From NCBI GenBank assembly GCA_047967505.1, contig CM106541.1: DNA of 64,000 nucleotides; one strand, 5' to 3'. This document shows, piece by piece, positions 20,957 through 31,397 of this stretch. The notes below the pieces were generated by a model, which worked only from the letters and a program-made list of their open reading frames with translations, made no database searches and had not been told where the DNA came from. The DNA comes from Dipteris shenzhenensis. Lineage: Eukaryota; Polypodiophyta; Polypodiopsida; Gleicheniales. The position numbers were made by a program, and so were the translations under genes. Within the stretch, counting starts at the first letter, position 1, and every line of letters starts with the position of its first letter.

Positions 20957-21727
20957 ATAGACAAATACTTGCTCGCCCTCCTAGTTCTCTCTCCTTTCGC
21001 TCTGCACTTTGCAATTGCCGCTCCCACAGATGGTTTCTCGGAGCAATATTCCACATATAAAATCCAGAAGCCTTACGATAAGAGTCTGAGCGAGCGTTAT
21101 AGCTATCAAAATGGCGTGCACACCATGTGGGTGTTCAGTGACGATCAGCCTTTCGTAAAGGGCAGTACGACGAAGCCTCGAACGGAGATGCGCATTGAGG
21201 TTAGTAATTCCGCAGAAGCATTCCGTGTGATAACTCATCTTGTAAATTCATTCACCCTGTTTACCTGCGCTTTTTGTCTCTCCACCGGTCGCAATTGGTA
21301 AAGATGGTGATGGTCTTATGTTCAGGGGTTGGACTACACCTCGGGGGTGTGGCAATTTGAAGGGGAATTTTATGTGCCTTCCACCAGCACCGGAATGTCG
21401 ATTATGCAGGTGATGGGCAACGCTCAAGGAATCTCAGCGGCCAAGCAATTGAGGGTATACAGTGGTAATCTGGTAGCCTCCATAGGTGAAAGGGCGACGG
21501 TGGAGACTGGAATCTACGATCGATGGGTGCATTTGAACGTGATCCACAACGCAGATGCGAAGCAGCTGGAGGTGTATTTGGATGGGCTGTTGAAGTTAAG
21601 CCAGAGTTGCTCTGGCGTTGGCAACCACTACTTCAAGTGCGGTGTCTACACGCAGAACAACCCAAGCAGTCGTATGGAATCCCGTTGGCGAAATATCAAA
21701 ATCTGGAAGAAAAGACTTAGTAATTAA
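20957..21727 (+). CDS. Citrate-binding-protein-like / alginate-lyase-2-fold secreted protein
   Basis: The one convincing host gene. Exon 1 is 20957-21199 and exon 2 is 21326-21727; the intron 21200-21325 is 126 bp with GT...AG ends and phase 0. The product (about 214 residues) has a hydrophobic secretion signal (LLALLVLSPFALHFAIAA) followed by the family landmarks: PTDGF near the mature start, RYSYQNGVHTMWV, TKPRTEMRIE, then in exon 2 SGVWQFEGEFYVP, IYDRWVHLNVIHN and HYFKCGVYTQ, ending near ESRWRNIKIW. These match plant citrate-binding proteins such as the one from rubber-tree vacuoles, which share the beta-jelly-roll fold of family 7 alginate lyases; lyase activity is not implied. Length is close to the family's. 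The codon where a start is expected (20957-20959) reads ATA and no in-frame ATG precedes it before the TAG at 20933-20935, so the start is unresolved: a lost start, a non-ATG start or an unseen upstream exon. Confidence 0.85.
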
Positions 21728-21944
21728 TGGAGTTTACTGCGGTTGTGCTTGTTGTATCCAAAAATTTGCTATTATTTGTAAACGATGGGGCGAACCTCGA
21801 CCTACAAAGTGCTAACATTACTTCATTTAAGCAACCCTGTGGATGGAGGCAAACATCAACGGAGCCAAGTTTTGGATTTCCAAGCTTGTAATAGGAAACT
21901 CTAACCCCCTTCACTTTCTCCCCTAGCTTTCACACAATCATAAC

Positions 21945-21945
21945 C

Positions 21946-21978
<33 letters not shown>

Positions 21979-21989
21979 ACACACACACA
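21945..21989. repeat. (CT)n(CA)n compound microsatellite
   Basis: A run of CT dinucleotides followed by CA dinucleotides. Confidence 0.9.
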
Positions 21990-22037
21990 TACATCATCAC
22001 TTTCAATAATTTATGCATTTTTGTCATCTTGTGAGCT

Positions 22038-22870
22038 TGTTACACACAGTGTGGGCAACAACCCTGAACTAGCATCCATGCTCTCAGCTACCGTAAGTGT
22101 TTTAGATCTAGGAAATCTGAGTCTTTAAGAGGTTCTTACTATTTAGCTTCTCAATCTGTAAGAAAACAATACAATGTCTATGCTCAACAGATAACAGGAT
22201 CTTATATGTAAGAGAGAAAAGCAGATAGTATGGATAATCAAAAATTTGATTACTGTAAAACTGATACAATAGATGGCACTGCCTCCCAACTGTGCGCTCC
22301 TGTGAAAGAAGCTTCGATGGCGAGCTGGAAACAGAGGACGGAGGCTGGATGCTAAGGAATCAGGGTTGCCATAGCCAGCGATGAAATGGGTTCACGGGCT
22401 TGCTCTTATATAGCCACCATTCATAGTCGGTTAGACCCAATTGGGTGACCGTGTCCGCCCAAAATGGCCGACTGGGGGTCGGTCTCAAAATAGGCCACCG
22501 ACCACATGATAGAACTGGTGCGCAAAATAGAGCAACTCACCTACGGTGTCCGTTCGGCCAAGAGCCATCCGGGATCATCTGGGGCTCCAAACGAGCCTCG
22601 TAACCCGAGAGTGGGCTACCCCGAGAAATGCTCTGTCTACCCTCAGTGCAGTCAGTCATGGGATGCCTTCCTGCACTTGCATGTAGCCTAGTTGGCAGTG
22701 TGCCAACTCCGTCCAGCCATCAGGCCATACATGGCCCCCATCTGGTGTCCAAGCCAGGACCTATTGGATAACTAAGCTACTCAAATGCCTTCTCCTCATA
22801 TGGTTGGCTTACAAGTAGAGTTAACTAGTTCCTGCATATTTACACGAGAGTGGAGCATTGATATCTAACA
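22038..22870 (-). repeat. LTR-like block with TGTTA...TAACA termini
   Basis: An 833-bp non-coding block with perfect short inverted termini (TGTTA/TAACA). A minus-strand TATA box (CTATATAAGAGC) sits at about 22403-22414, roughly mid-block as in LTR promoters. It could be a solo LTR on the minus strand, but the flanking bases (gagct and ctcgc) do not match as a target duplication and no tRNA-Met primer site is seen. Confidence 0.4.
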
Positions 22871-23078
22871 CTCGCCATGGAGGAAGTAGAAGGAGACAGC
22901 GCAAATGAAGAATGTCCATGATTAAAGCTTTGTATTGAAGTCCATTGAAGGATTTTATTTGGGTACTAGGCAAGAAGCCAATTGACAATTATAATCATAT
23001 ATTATTAGACTAGTAGGTGCAACTGTACTGAGTCATCACATCCTATGTCAAATGAGAGTCAAAATATACACTAGATGT

Positions 23079-23278
23079 CACCCAAGGTTCAAGGCTTAGC
23101 AAGACAATAGGGAGTTAATGCAGATGGCACCTGGCAAGGCACTGTCACATTGAGCAATAAGACAATGGGGAGTCAATGCACCCAAGGGGCAAGGCTTGGC
23201 AAGACAATAGGGAGTTAATGCAAATGGCACCTAGCAAGGGACTATCACATTGAGCGATAAGACAATGGGGAGTCAAAT
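23079..23278 (+). repeat. Two-unit 100-bp tandem duplication
   Basis: Units 23079-23178 and 23179-23278 both begin cacccaagg and share aagacaatagggagttaatg and cacattgagc at exactly 100-base spacing, with few differences. Confidence 0.85.
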
Positions 23279-23942
23279 TATGCAGATGGCACGAATTGAG
23301 GCTCTTTAAGAGCAACAATTTAAATTGTAAACATTTGTTCAATCTATATCATTTTATACAAAGACTCCAGCTGAGAGCAACATCTCTCAATGTAAACATA
23401 TAATGATAGCTATAATTGCTATTATAATTCTTTGGTTCAATACAAAACTTGGGTCTTATGGCATCATGTCTTTTTTCTATTTATTAAAAGTTTTAAAAAT
23501 TTTATGCATATTGCAAGTGACAATGTTATTTACATGAAATATTTAAGTCTCCTTTCATGTTTTTATAAATTTATCACATCAAGGAAAAATATTAAAAATA
23601 ATTAGAGTAATAAATAACTTAAGTATAGCTAGAATTTCTAAAATAGGATTATTTCAAATTCTTACATGTTAGTGCAAAAGTATAGATTGAAAAAACAAGA
23701 TTTTTATGTGAATAATACAATTTCTCAAAAGTAGCGTCTGTTTCAACTTACACTAAAATGTACAACAGGAGGGCAAAAAGTATAGGCTTGTCAAATTTTA
23801 AATTTATTGAAGGGATATAATTATTGATCCAAAAATTCACAGTAGGGGTATATAAGTTGATAAAATGTGGTCACAGAGGGGTTTTCAAAAAAAATTTGAA
23901 CGTACGTTGTATAACTGGCTTATGTAAGGTGGACCCCTTGAG
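23279..23942. other. Unassigned AT-rich sequence
   Basis: Low-GC DNA with no gene-like frame. Copia D begins abruptly at its right end. Confidence 0.5.
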
Positions 23943-24139
23943 GCTGTCTATTAGTATTTCAGATTCTATGATTGTGCATATTCAGGATGCAAGCACGCCA
24001 AAGGAGGCGTGGGATACTTTGACAAAAATGTACAGCACAAATACACAAGCCAGGAAAATGTAGCTCAAGCAGGAGTTGCATAATGTGCAGAGAGAAAATA
24101 TGAGCATCAATGACTACCACATGAAGGTGAAGAAGATTG
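23943..24139 (+). pseudogene. Ty1/copia copy D, gag part 1
   Basis: The gag fragment LSISISDSMIVHIQDAS...KEAWDTLTKMYST is near-identical to the matching part of copy H (43900-44090). It breaks off at 24139 inside gag and resumes at 36621, because element E is inserted there with a GATTG duplication. The 5' part of the element, including its LTR, is missing. Confidence 0.85.
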
Positions 24140-24287
24140 TGAGGGGGAAGAGGGAGCACTCAGGAAAGGATAAGAGACACCGTATATGGTGGAGCAAAAG
24201 CTACTCCAGCTTATTCCTCTATCATATATATATGAGTATACATGGGCACTGTACAAGTGGGTGGGCACACTGCCCTTTACCCCAACA
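24140..24287 (-). repeat. 3' LTR of element E
   Basis: 148 bp, TGAGGGGGAAGAGG to ACCCCAACA on the plus strand. The minus-strand polypurine tract (CTTTAAGTGGGAGGT) adjoins it at 24288-24302. Differs from its partner LTR at four positions, all transitions. Confidence 0.92.
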
Positions 24288-24364
24288 ACCTCCCACTTAA
24301 AGGCAGTGTGCCTTTAAGGGAGTATAGTACACATATAATACAATCAGCCATAGGCTAAAAAACA

Positions 24365-26480
24365 AGATGACCAAACCGTCATCCTATGCCCATCAACACT
24401 TTACAATGTGCAAAGTGCATAGAGGATAAGCTGCTAGCAGACATCAGGTCTACAGGATAGAAAATGACAAGCTGTAGATGCCTATCAACCAAGATCTCAT
24501 GCCAGATCTCACTGGGAGAGTGAACTCTCACCACCACGTGCTCCTGTGCTAAGTCCATAGCACCCGAATTGTCACCGTGCAGAGAAAATGTCTCTGTACC
24601 ACGTGTGACCATAAGCACATAACCTACAATAGACCTCTGCTGGGCTACCCAACCTGCATCACCTGCATGCTACTCCTGGAAGCATAAGGACCTGATGTCC
24701 ACAACTGCTTCCCTACTGCCAAAATTTGCCATAATCATGTTACCAACTCCCACTGCAACGGAAGCAAGAACCGGAAGTGTAGCCCCAATGGCAAACATGT
24801 GAGAACCAAGTCTCAACACAGTCATGGATGCATGAAGTACTATGGATACCATATCAACCATAACTTACTGCTCAACTGATCTGTGATCATCAAACCTGCT
24901 GTGTTTCAAGTATGGAGCCAATACAGGCAATGGAGTACTCAGTAACTTCCCCCTCTCCATACTGAAACAACCAAGTATCTGACAAACATCATCAAGACCA
25001 TGTAGCTCCCACTGCAAAGCATCCCTGTCCATGAGGAACCATATGGCAAGTAACCTCAGAAGGATAGCGACCTCCTGAATACTGAGACCATAACCTGTCT
25101 CACTGTGCATCACATCCTGAGCTCTCATAATGGTATCAAACCTATGAAGCCAAGCTCGAGAGGATTGCTTCTGGCCATGGAGGCACTTACGAAGCAAACA
25201 TATCAATGATTCCTACCCATGTGCAATATGACCCGAGCCAATAACTGCAGAAACCACATCTATCCTGGCATAACCGGCCAATGGATCATATCGGGCATCA
25301 TTAGCCAAGGTATCCTCCTCACCATGCATAGCCTTATATGACCTCATCTGCAAGAAGCACTCTACATCCTGGGAGTAAACTATAATTGTCCATAGAAGAT
25401 CCATCAACAATCTCCATAGGAGTATAAACCTGTGGAATACTCGAGACATCTGACCATCAAAATCAAGAAGTAATTATGGCTGTCCCAACTTTATAACCTA
25501 CTCACCGTGGGAAAAACCTCCCACTCCAAGGGATATGGGCTGCCCCTGCAAAGAATTCGGAGGTATCAGTGCACTTACACCCTCCTGGAATACCACTCTC
25601 CTGCTATCCACAGTCTTGGGCTATCTAAACATAGCATCCTCTCTGAAATAGACATTATGGCTGCGTATCAACTCTCTAGTTGAAGGATCCCATAACCTGT
25701 AGTCTCTACTAGACTCATTGTATCCAAGGAAGATACACCTCCTCGATCGGGAAGCTTGATGACTGATGGTGATGCAGAGTTTACCTCTTCTAGATTTCAG
25801 CATCTATGTGATATACTTGGTATCAAGAGGGTGTTGAACACTCCTCATCTTTCTGCTCATGATGCCTTGGCAGAAGGCATAAATAAGATTCTATTGGATA
25901 GGATTAGTAGCATGCTACGATATGTAGGTCTTACCGAATGCAATTGGGCTGAGGCATGTAAGACAGCTGCATACTTGCTTAACAGGTCACCCAAGAGATC
26001 TCTGAATGGTAGAGTGCCATTTGACTTCTTGACTAGCAGGGCACCATGTTATGAGCATTTACGTGTGTTTGGTTGCAAGGCTTATGCTCAATAGCTTCTT
26101 TCCTGACTGATTTTCAGCATTACCCAAGAAGCGCTGAAATGTATCATATACATCATGCTTCTGCTGAATCGAATATACCCATATGTACTTTGTAGCAGCA
26201 TCAATAAATGTCACAAAGTAAGAGGTGCCACCCAATGAAATGGTAGGCATAGGCCCACAAATTGCACTATGAACTGCAATGGCTCAACATAGCTCTCACT
26301 GATTGTCTTCCTCACAAAAGAGGATCTTGACTGCTGACCATTATCACAATCATGACATAAAATTTGAGAGACATCCATAACAGGAGTGTATCTCAATGTT
26401 GTAAGGGCTTCCATACCTGCAGTAGACATATGTCCAAGTCTGGCATACCATAAACTAACTGATGGCTGCTTACTAATCAT
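24365..26480 (-). pseudogene. Element E pol remnant (integrase, reverse transcriptase, RNase H)
   Basis: From 26480 downward on the minus strand: pre-integrase zinc region (SLWYARLGHMSTAGMEAL), integrase N-part (SYFVTFIDAATKYIWVYSI), then a 336-bp segment that reads as integrase core only on the plus strand (inverted, see 25757-26092), then SRRCIFLGYNESSRDYRLWD in normal orientation. The polymerase part (25449-24865) is shortened and I see no YVDD box. The RNase H tail ends in the family's VLMGIG. Many stops and gaps; no function expected. Confidence 0.85.
25757..26092 (+). pseudogene. Inverted integrase-core segment inside element E
   Basis: On the plus strand, opposite to the rest of E, this encodes copia integrase core: EFTSSRFQHLCDILGIKRVL, then TECNWAEACKTAAYLLNRSP and HLRVFGCKAYAQ. 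The missing piece of E's minus-strand integrase is exactly this part. The breakpoints carry an inverted hexamer, GAAGCT at 25751-25756 and AGCTTC at 26093-26098, which suggests a small inversion through a short inverted repeat, with a little sequence lost next to it. Confidence 0.88.
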
Positions 26481-27507
26481 AAGCATCTTATCCTAGACAC
26501 CTGATACATGCAATGCATAAGAGAATCAAACCTGTGATCCCCTAGCCATAACCAGATTGCCTCTAGCAATCTTCCATGCATGATCACCCAAAGAGACATG
26601 ATAACCTGCCTCAACCAACTGTCCAGTACTGATCTTGCTCGTAGCAAGTCCTGGTATATGTCTAACCCTCTGTAGAACAAGGGTAGAGCCACTAGGTATA
26701 ACAAGGTGGATATCCCCAAAACCATAGACATCCATAGAATGATCAATGCCCATCAAACCACTCTCCACAATGCATTCCTAATATGCACTGAACCATGACC
26801 TGTGAGGGGTCATATGACATGAAGCACATAGATTTAACATCCGATCACTGAGAATGGGTACATTTGTGGCCAAGAAGGAGGTGTCAGACATAGACGAAAG
26901 AATGCCTCCATCACCTATTGTCAGTGGAAACCCTCGCATCCACGCCTTGAAGCTCAACATGCTTCTTCTCCTTCTTCCTATCATTCTTAACCTTGCTCTT
27001 CTTCTTGCATTTTCTTAGCCATTTCCAGCAGTACTTCTTCATGTGGCCATGCTTTCCACAATAGAAACATCTAACACAAGTCTAAGAGCTAGACTTTCTC
27101 CTAGAATTCCCCCTTGAATATGATCTGTTTCTACCAATTGATCGACCTTTGAAGTGCATATCAAGGCTGTATTTCAGCCCATCAGGGCATTTCAACCCAT
27201 CATGCTGTAACATAACACTATCATGGTCATACATCCGGCATATACGAGTATAGAACTCATATGCATGGCAGTCTACACCCTGTACACCATCATGTACCTG
27301 CAAGTAGATTGACTTCGAGAGTGATGACTGAATGATAGAGCATGCTTGCTCATCCATGTCATCCCAATCACTCTGTTTAATGCTATTAGGCTTGACACCT
27401 TTGCATTGAATGGGCTTATGCTGCCTCTTCTGCTCTTTCCAATATTGAAAGTTTGATCCATCCAACCTCTCAATATCAAAGAGGGCACTACCAGCTGTAG
27501 ATGCCAT
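26481..27507 (-). pseudogene. Element E gag and protease remnant
   Basis: Gag begins at MASTAGSALFDIERLDGSNF (27507) and keeps a CCHC knuckle CFYCGKHGHMKKYC near 27030-27075. A deletion removes part of the capsid region between about 27200 and 27160. The protease region near 26770-26840 reads NLCASCHMTPH where DSGAS is expected, so the catalytic Asp is Asn and the following Gly is lost. Confidence 0.8.
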
Positions 27508-28960
27508 ATCTGTGGCACAATAGCTCACAACCGAAGAGTAGTATAGTGCAATAGGCAACCCAAATGACCAAAAATATAGTGTTGTCCAGACCAATCAGGT
27601 CTCCAAATAAACTGGCTGATCCAATGCTCAAAAGCACTCAGCCATAAAGAGGCATAAACAAGACTATATGCAGCCCAGTAACCTACCAATGCGTGGCAAT
27701 CCAAGTAAGAAATGCACTGAACCAAATAAGCAATGCCTGTCAACCAATGGCAATAGGAGCCCAGCTCAACTATCCATAACCATCAGTGCGGCATCCACCA
27801 ATGCAAATCCATAATGCATCGAAATGGCATTTACTGCATCACCAATGCATCACCTCAAGTGCGCAATCCTTTGGCAACAAAATCAAGCATTCACCACTTG
27901 CCAAATGTGCCAAAGTGACTTGCCAAAATGCCAATAATGCCTTTGGACTGGAGTGAGATCCCAATCACTTTCTGTAATTTACTGTGAGTTCCCAATTCAC
28001 TGTTGTGCAAGACAAATTCCTACAACAATACCTCACAGCCACTTTGGGCAAAATAACACACTGTCCCTATTTTTGAACAGCAATATCTTTTCACTGAAAG
28101 ACTAGATGCCAAATCTGCAAACAGAAAAGTTGTAGCTTGTAAAAAGATCTACAACTTATCAGTTGACCTCAAGAGCCAAATCCTTGTGGATTCTCAGATA
28201 TTCACACCTAAAAAACAGCTTCCTGCACATTGGTCACAGATACACAGTAGACTACAACTTTTTGTGGTTTTGCAGAGGCTGTAACTTCTGTAGCTTATAC
28301 CGGATCAACTTGCTTCCAAAAGCAAAGTTGTAGTATGTTCTGTGAACTACAACTTTCCAGTTTAGCACAAAGTGCAATTCTGCACCAGGAAAGAGATATT
28401 TAGTCCTGAAAATGACTGTTTTGTCATAAAAATAGCAACAGCAGCTTCCTTGAATGTCCACCGTATGTATTTAACATAGGCAAATAACCATGCATCCAAC
28501 GAACTGTCAATGCATCTCAACTAGGCATGTCCACTATCAAAGCATGTGTCACTGCCACTGCCAAAGTGATGTACAGATCGAAAGCTCCTTGTGCAAGACT
28601 GCAAAATGGCATATGACCAGTCCCGCAAAGTGTCCAAGCAACAGCCTCAAATCAGCCTACTATCCACAGCTGATGTCCATACTTCACAACATCAATGGCA
28701 ATCTACTCGGCATCCAAGCACATCCATAGTTCACTCTGAGTGCTCACAAGCTCGCCCACCAGAAATGACATGTTCCTGTAGCTTCCTTGTCAAAGATATA
28801 TTTGCTTCCACAACAGGAAACTAAGTTCCTCCAATTAAAACAAACATTGACCACAAACTATGCCACCACAGCCACAATATACGCTAAATTGCAATGGAAG
28901 GAGCTCTCATAGAAGCAGCCCAGCAACTCCAACCAGGAACTCCTGAGGTAGTGAGCAGAA
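27508..28960 (-). other. Leader of element E, inner part
   Basis: About 1.45 kb between E gag and the insertion point of F. No coding frame of note; rich in gcatccaa/ccaatgcat words. The 5 bases before F (CAGAA, 28956-28960) are one copy of F's target duplication. Confidence 0.6.
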
Positions 28961-29131
28961 TGTGGGGGTTAAAGGTCACTGTGCCTTTACCCTGGTTATG
29001 TACAATACTTAAACACATATATAAATGAATGAAAAAGAAGATTAGGGTGGTTCTACACCCACCAAAACTTGTGTGGCTCTCTGTTTCTCTCTCTCCCTCT
29101 TCCGTTCTTGCTTCCGTTGAGAGCACTCTCA
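28961..29131 (+). repeat. 5' LTR of element F
   Basis: 171 bp, TGTGGGGGTTAAAGG to gcactctca. Followed by AC and then TAGTATCAGAGC (29134-29145), the initiator-Met tRNA primer site with TGG changed to TAG. Differs from the 3' LTR at seven positions, all transitions (about 96% identical). Confidence 0.95.
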
Positions 29132-29145
29132 ACTAGTATCAGAGC

Positions 29146-30557
29146 CCGGGTGATCTAGCTGAGCATGCATGAATGCTTGAAGCTCAGCAACTCTATGGGA
29201 AGAAGGAAAAGCTCTGTGGGAAGCTTTGTGGGTCACTTTACTTGCATCCGAGTGTGTAGAAACCTTGGAGGAACCTTTGGAAAAGTCACTTTGGTTTTGC
29301 GAAGTGGTTTTGAGAGCCTGTTAAGTGTTTTCAAAGAAAAAGTCGTTTTTTGAGCTTTTCCCTATTCCGTTCGATGACAGAGACTTTGTATTGACTTGTA
29401 GAGGCAACTATTGCTTGCTTTTGGTGTCCACTTCACTTCAGGAGCTTGCAAACACCTTCATTCTTGAATCTGGGATCATTTCATTGGATTTCTGACTCAC
29501 TGTGTCACTTTCTACGTTTTTCTGCCCAGGTGTTGGAACTCAAGTTTGGAGCAACCATTTGCAGATCTGTAAATTCTAGTGGACTCAGGAGGTTCTAAAA
29601 CTTCTATGTTGCTCATCATTCACACTCCGGTGGAGTTTATAAACAGCTCTGTTTCAAAAAACGTTTTTTAGCCCATGTGTTGGACCAAGTTATTGAGACC
29701 ACGGTTTCTAAAATCATCTATCCCATTGTGTTCCGGATGCCTAAACACCCCTACCTATCAGTTCTTGCGCGATTCGATGGAGTATCTTCAGAGTTATAGA
29801 TCTCTGTGTATTCGATTTCGTCTCTCTGTTATGCATTTTTCATTCTAAGGTTTTGAAACCTTAGATTTATGCCACATGGCAGTGGATAAGTGTTGACTCC
29901 CATTTCTCACTCATCGGTTGGGATATTTGCAGATTTTCTTACTGAGTCCGATTATGCAATGGCACCCATGTTTTGAGGCATCTCAAGTTCTATTTTCAGT
30001 AGCGGTCATTATCGTGGGACCATGATTTCTTGAGCATACCTTATGCAGATCACTCTGGTTGCAGTTTGAGCAATGTGCGCTCATTTGTGGTGTGCATTGG
30101 TTGCAGTGGATGATTTATAGGCCATTTGGATGCATTGCGGTCCTTATTGGATGCACTGATAGGCCCAAATTGCCTTGTGGGATGCTATTTTTATGGACGC
30201 TTTGCACATGGATGCTATTTTATGTTGAGGGACAGCTTTGACACATTGCAGGTGATGCACTGATAGTGCTATGCTCTCTTGGATGAGATCTTATTGATGC
30301 ATATACCAATGGACGGTGTTTATGCTTGAGTCATTTGGCACTTATTGGCATTTTGGATTGCCATTGCAGTTGGCATTTTCTTTTGGGCCAGATTTGCTCA
30401 TATGGATGCATAGTATATGCACATGAGTCAGATGCTTTGAGACATGAGTTTTGGTGATATTTCACTCTATTGTGGCATACACATTTGGGTGCACTTGGTA
30501 TTTGGTGTGATTCTCTCTTATAGGCACTAGCATTTGGGATTTTGCTTTATTTGCATC
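29146..30557 (+). other. Untranslated leader of element F
   Basis: About 1.4 kb between the primer site and gag with no coding frame. It is T- and G-rich, with repeated ttggatgcattg-like words similar in flavour to the leader of E. This is long for a copia leader. Confidence 0.6.
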
Positions 30558-31397
30558 ATGGCATCCTCTTCCATGTCTGAAAAGGAGTTTTTCAACATTA
30601 AAAAGTTTGATGGGACAAACTTTTCTTTGTGGAAAGAACAAATAAGGGATGTGCTTATTCAAAAGAAGTAGATTAAACCCTTGGCAGGGATTGAAGCTAA
30701 GCTTGCAAATATGTTTGAGGATGATTGGAATGAGTTGGATGCATTAGCAAAATCTACTATTAGACTTCATCTTGCAGAGTCAATTTATTTCACAGTAGTA
30801 AATGAGCAGACTATGGAAGATTTGTGGAAGAAACTATGTGCCACTTATGAAAAGGAAACTGCCTCTAATAAAGTTTACCTCATGAAGAGGTTGTTTGAGC
30901 TGCAGATGAAGGAAGGGGTCTCCATTGCTTCTCACTTGAATGAATTCAATATTATTTTCAGCCAGCTTCAGGCTCAGAAGATGAATTTTGATGCAGAGAC
31001 TAAGGCAATATTTCTCTTATGTTCATTGCCATCCTCATGGGATACCTTCCGTATAGCTGTCAGTAACTCTGCACCTAGTAGAGTACTGAAATTTGATGAT
31101 GTTGTGGGTAGCTTGTTGGCCGAGGAGATTAGACGGAAGTCTATGGATGGCAACAAGCAAGATGCAGCCTTAAATGTGCAAAGGGGCAGATCACAGTTTA
31201 GGGGGAAGTCCCAAGAAAGAGGGAAGTCTCATAGCAAATCCACGGCACGGAACATTGAGTGTTACCACTGTGGCAAGAAGGGCCATATAAAAAAGGATTA
31301 CTACAAGCTGAAAAGAGAGCAAAAGGATAAGAAAAAGAATGCAAATTGGGGTGCAAATCAAAAGGAAGAGAGTCCAAGGGAGGATAAAGGAAAGTGA
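30558..31397 (+). pseudogene. Element F gag
   Basis: Starts at ATG 30558 (MASSSMSEKEFFNIKKFDG) and continues through the copia gag domain (FSLWKEQIRDVLI, later TMEDLWKKLCATYEKE). Codon 38 is TAG (30669-30671) where CAG is expected. The knuckle reads CYHCGKKGHIKKDY, so its final Cys is Tyr, again a G-to-A change. The frame ends at TGA 31395-31397 after a frame change; the protease region continues in another frame. Confidence 0.9.
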
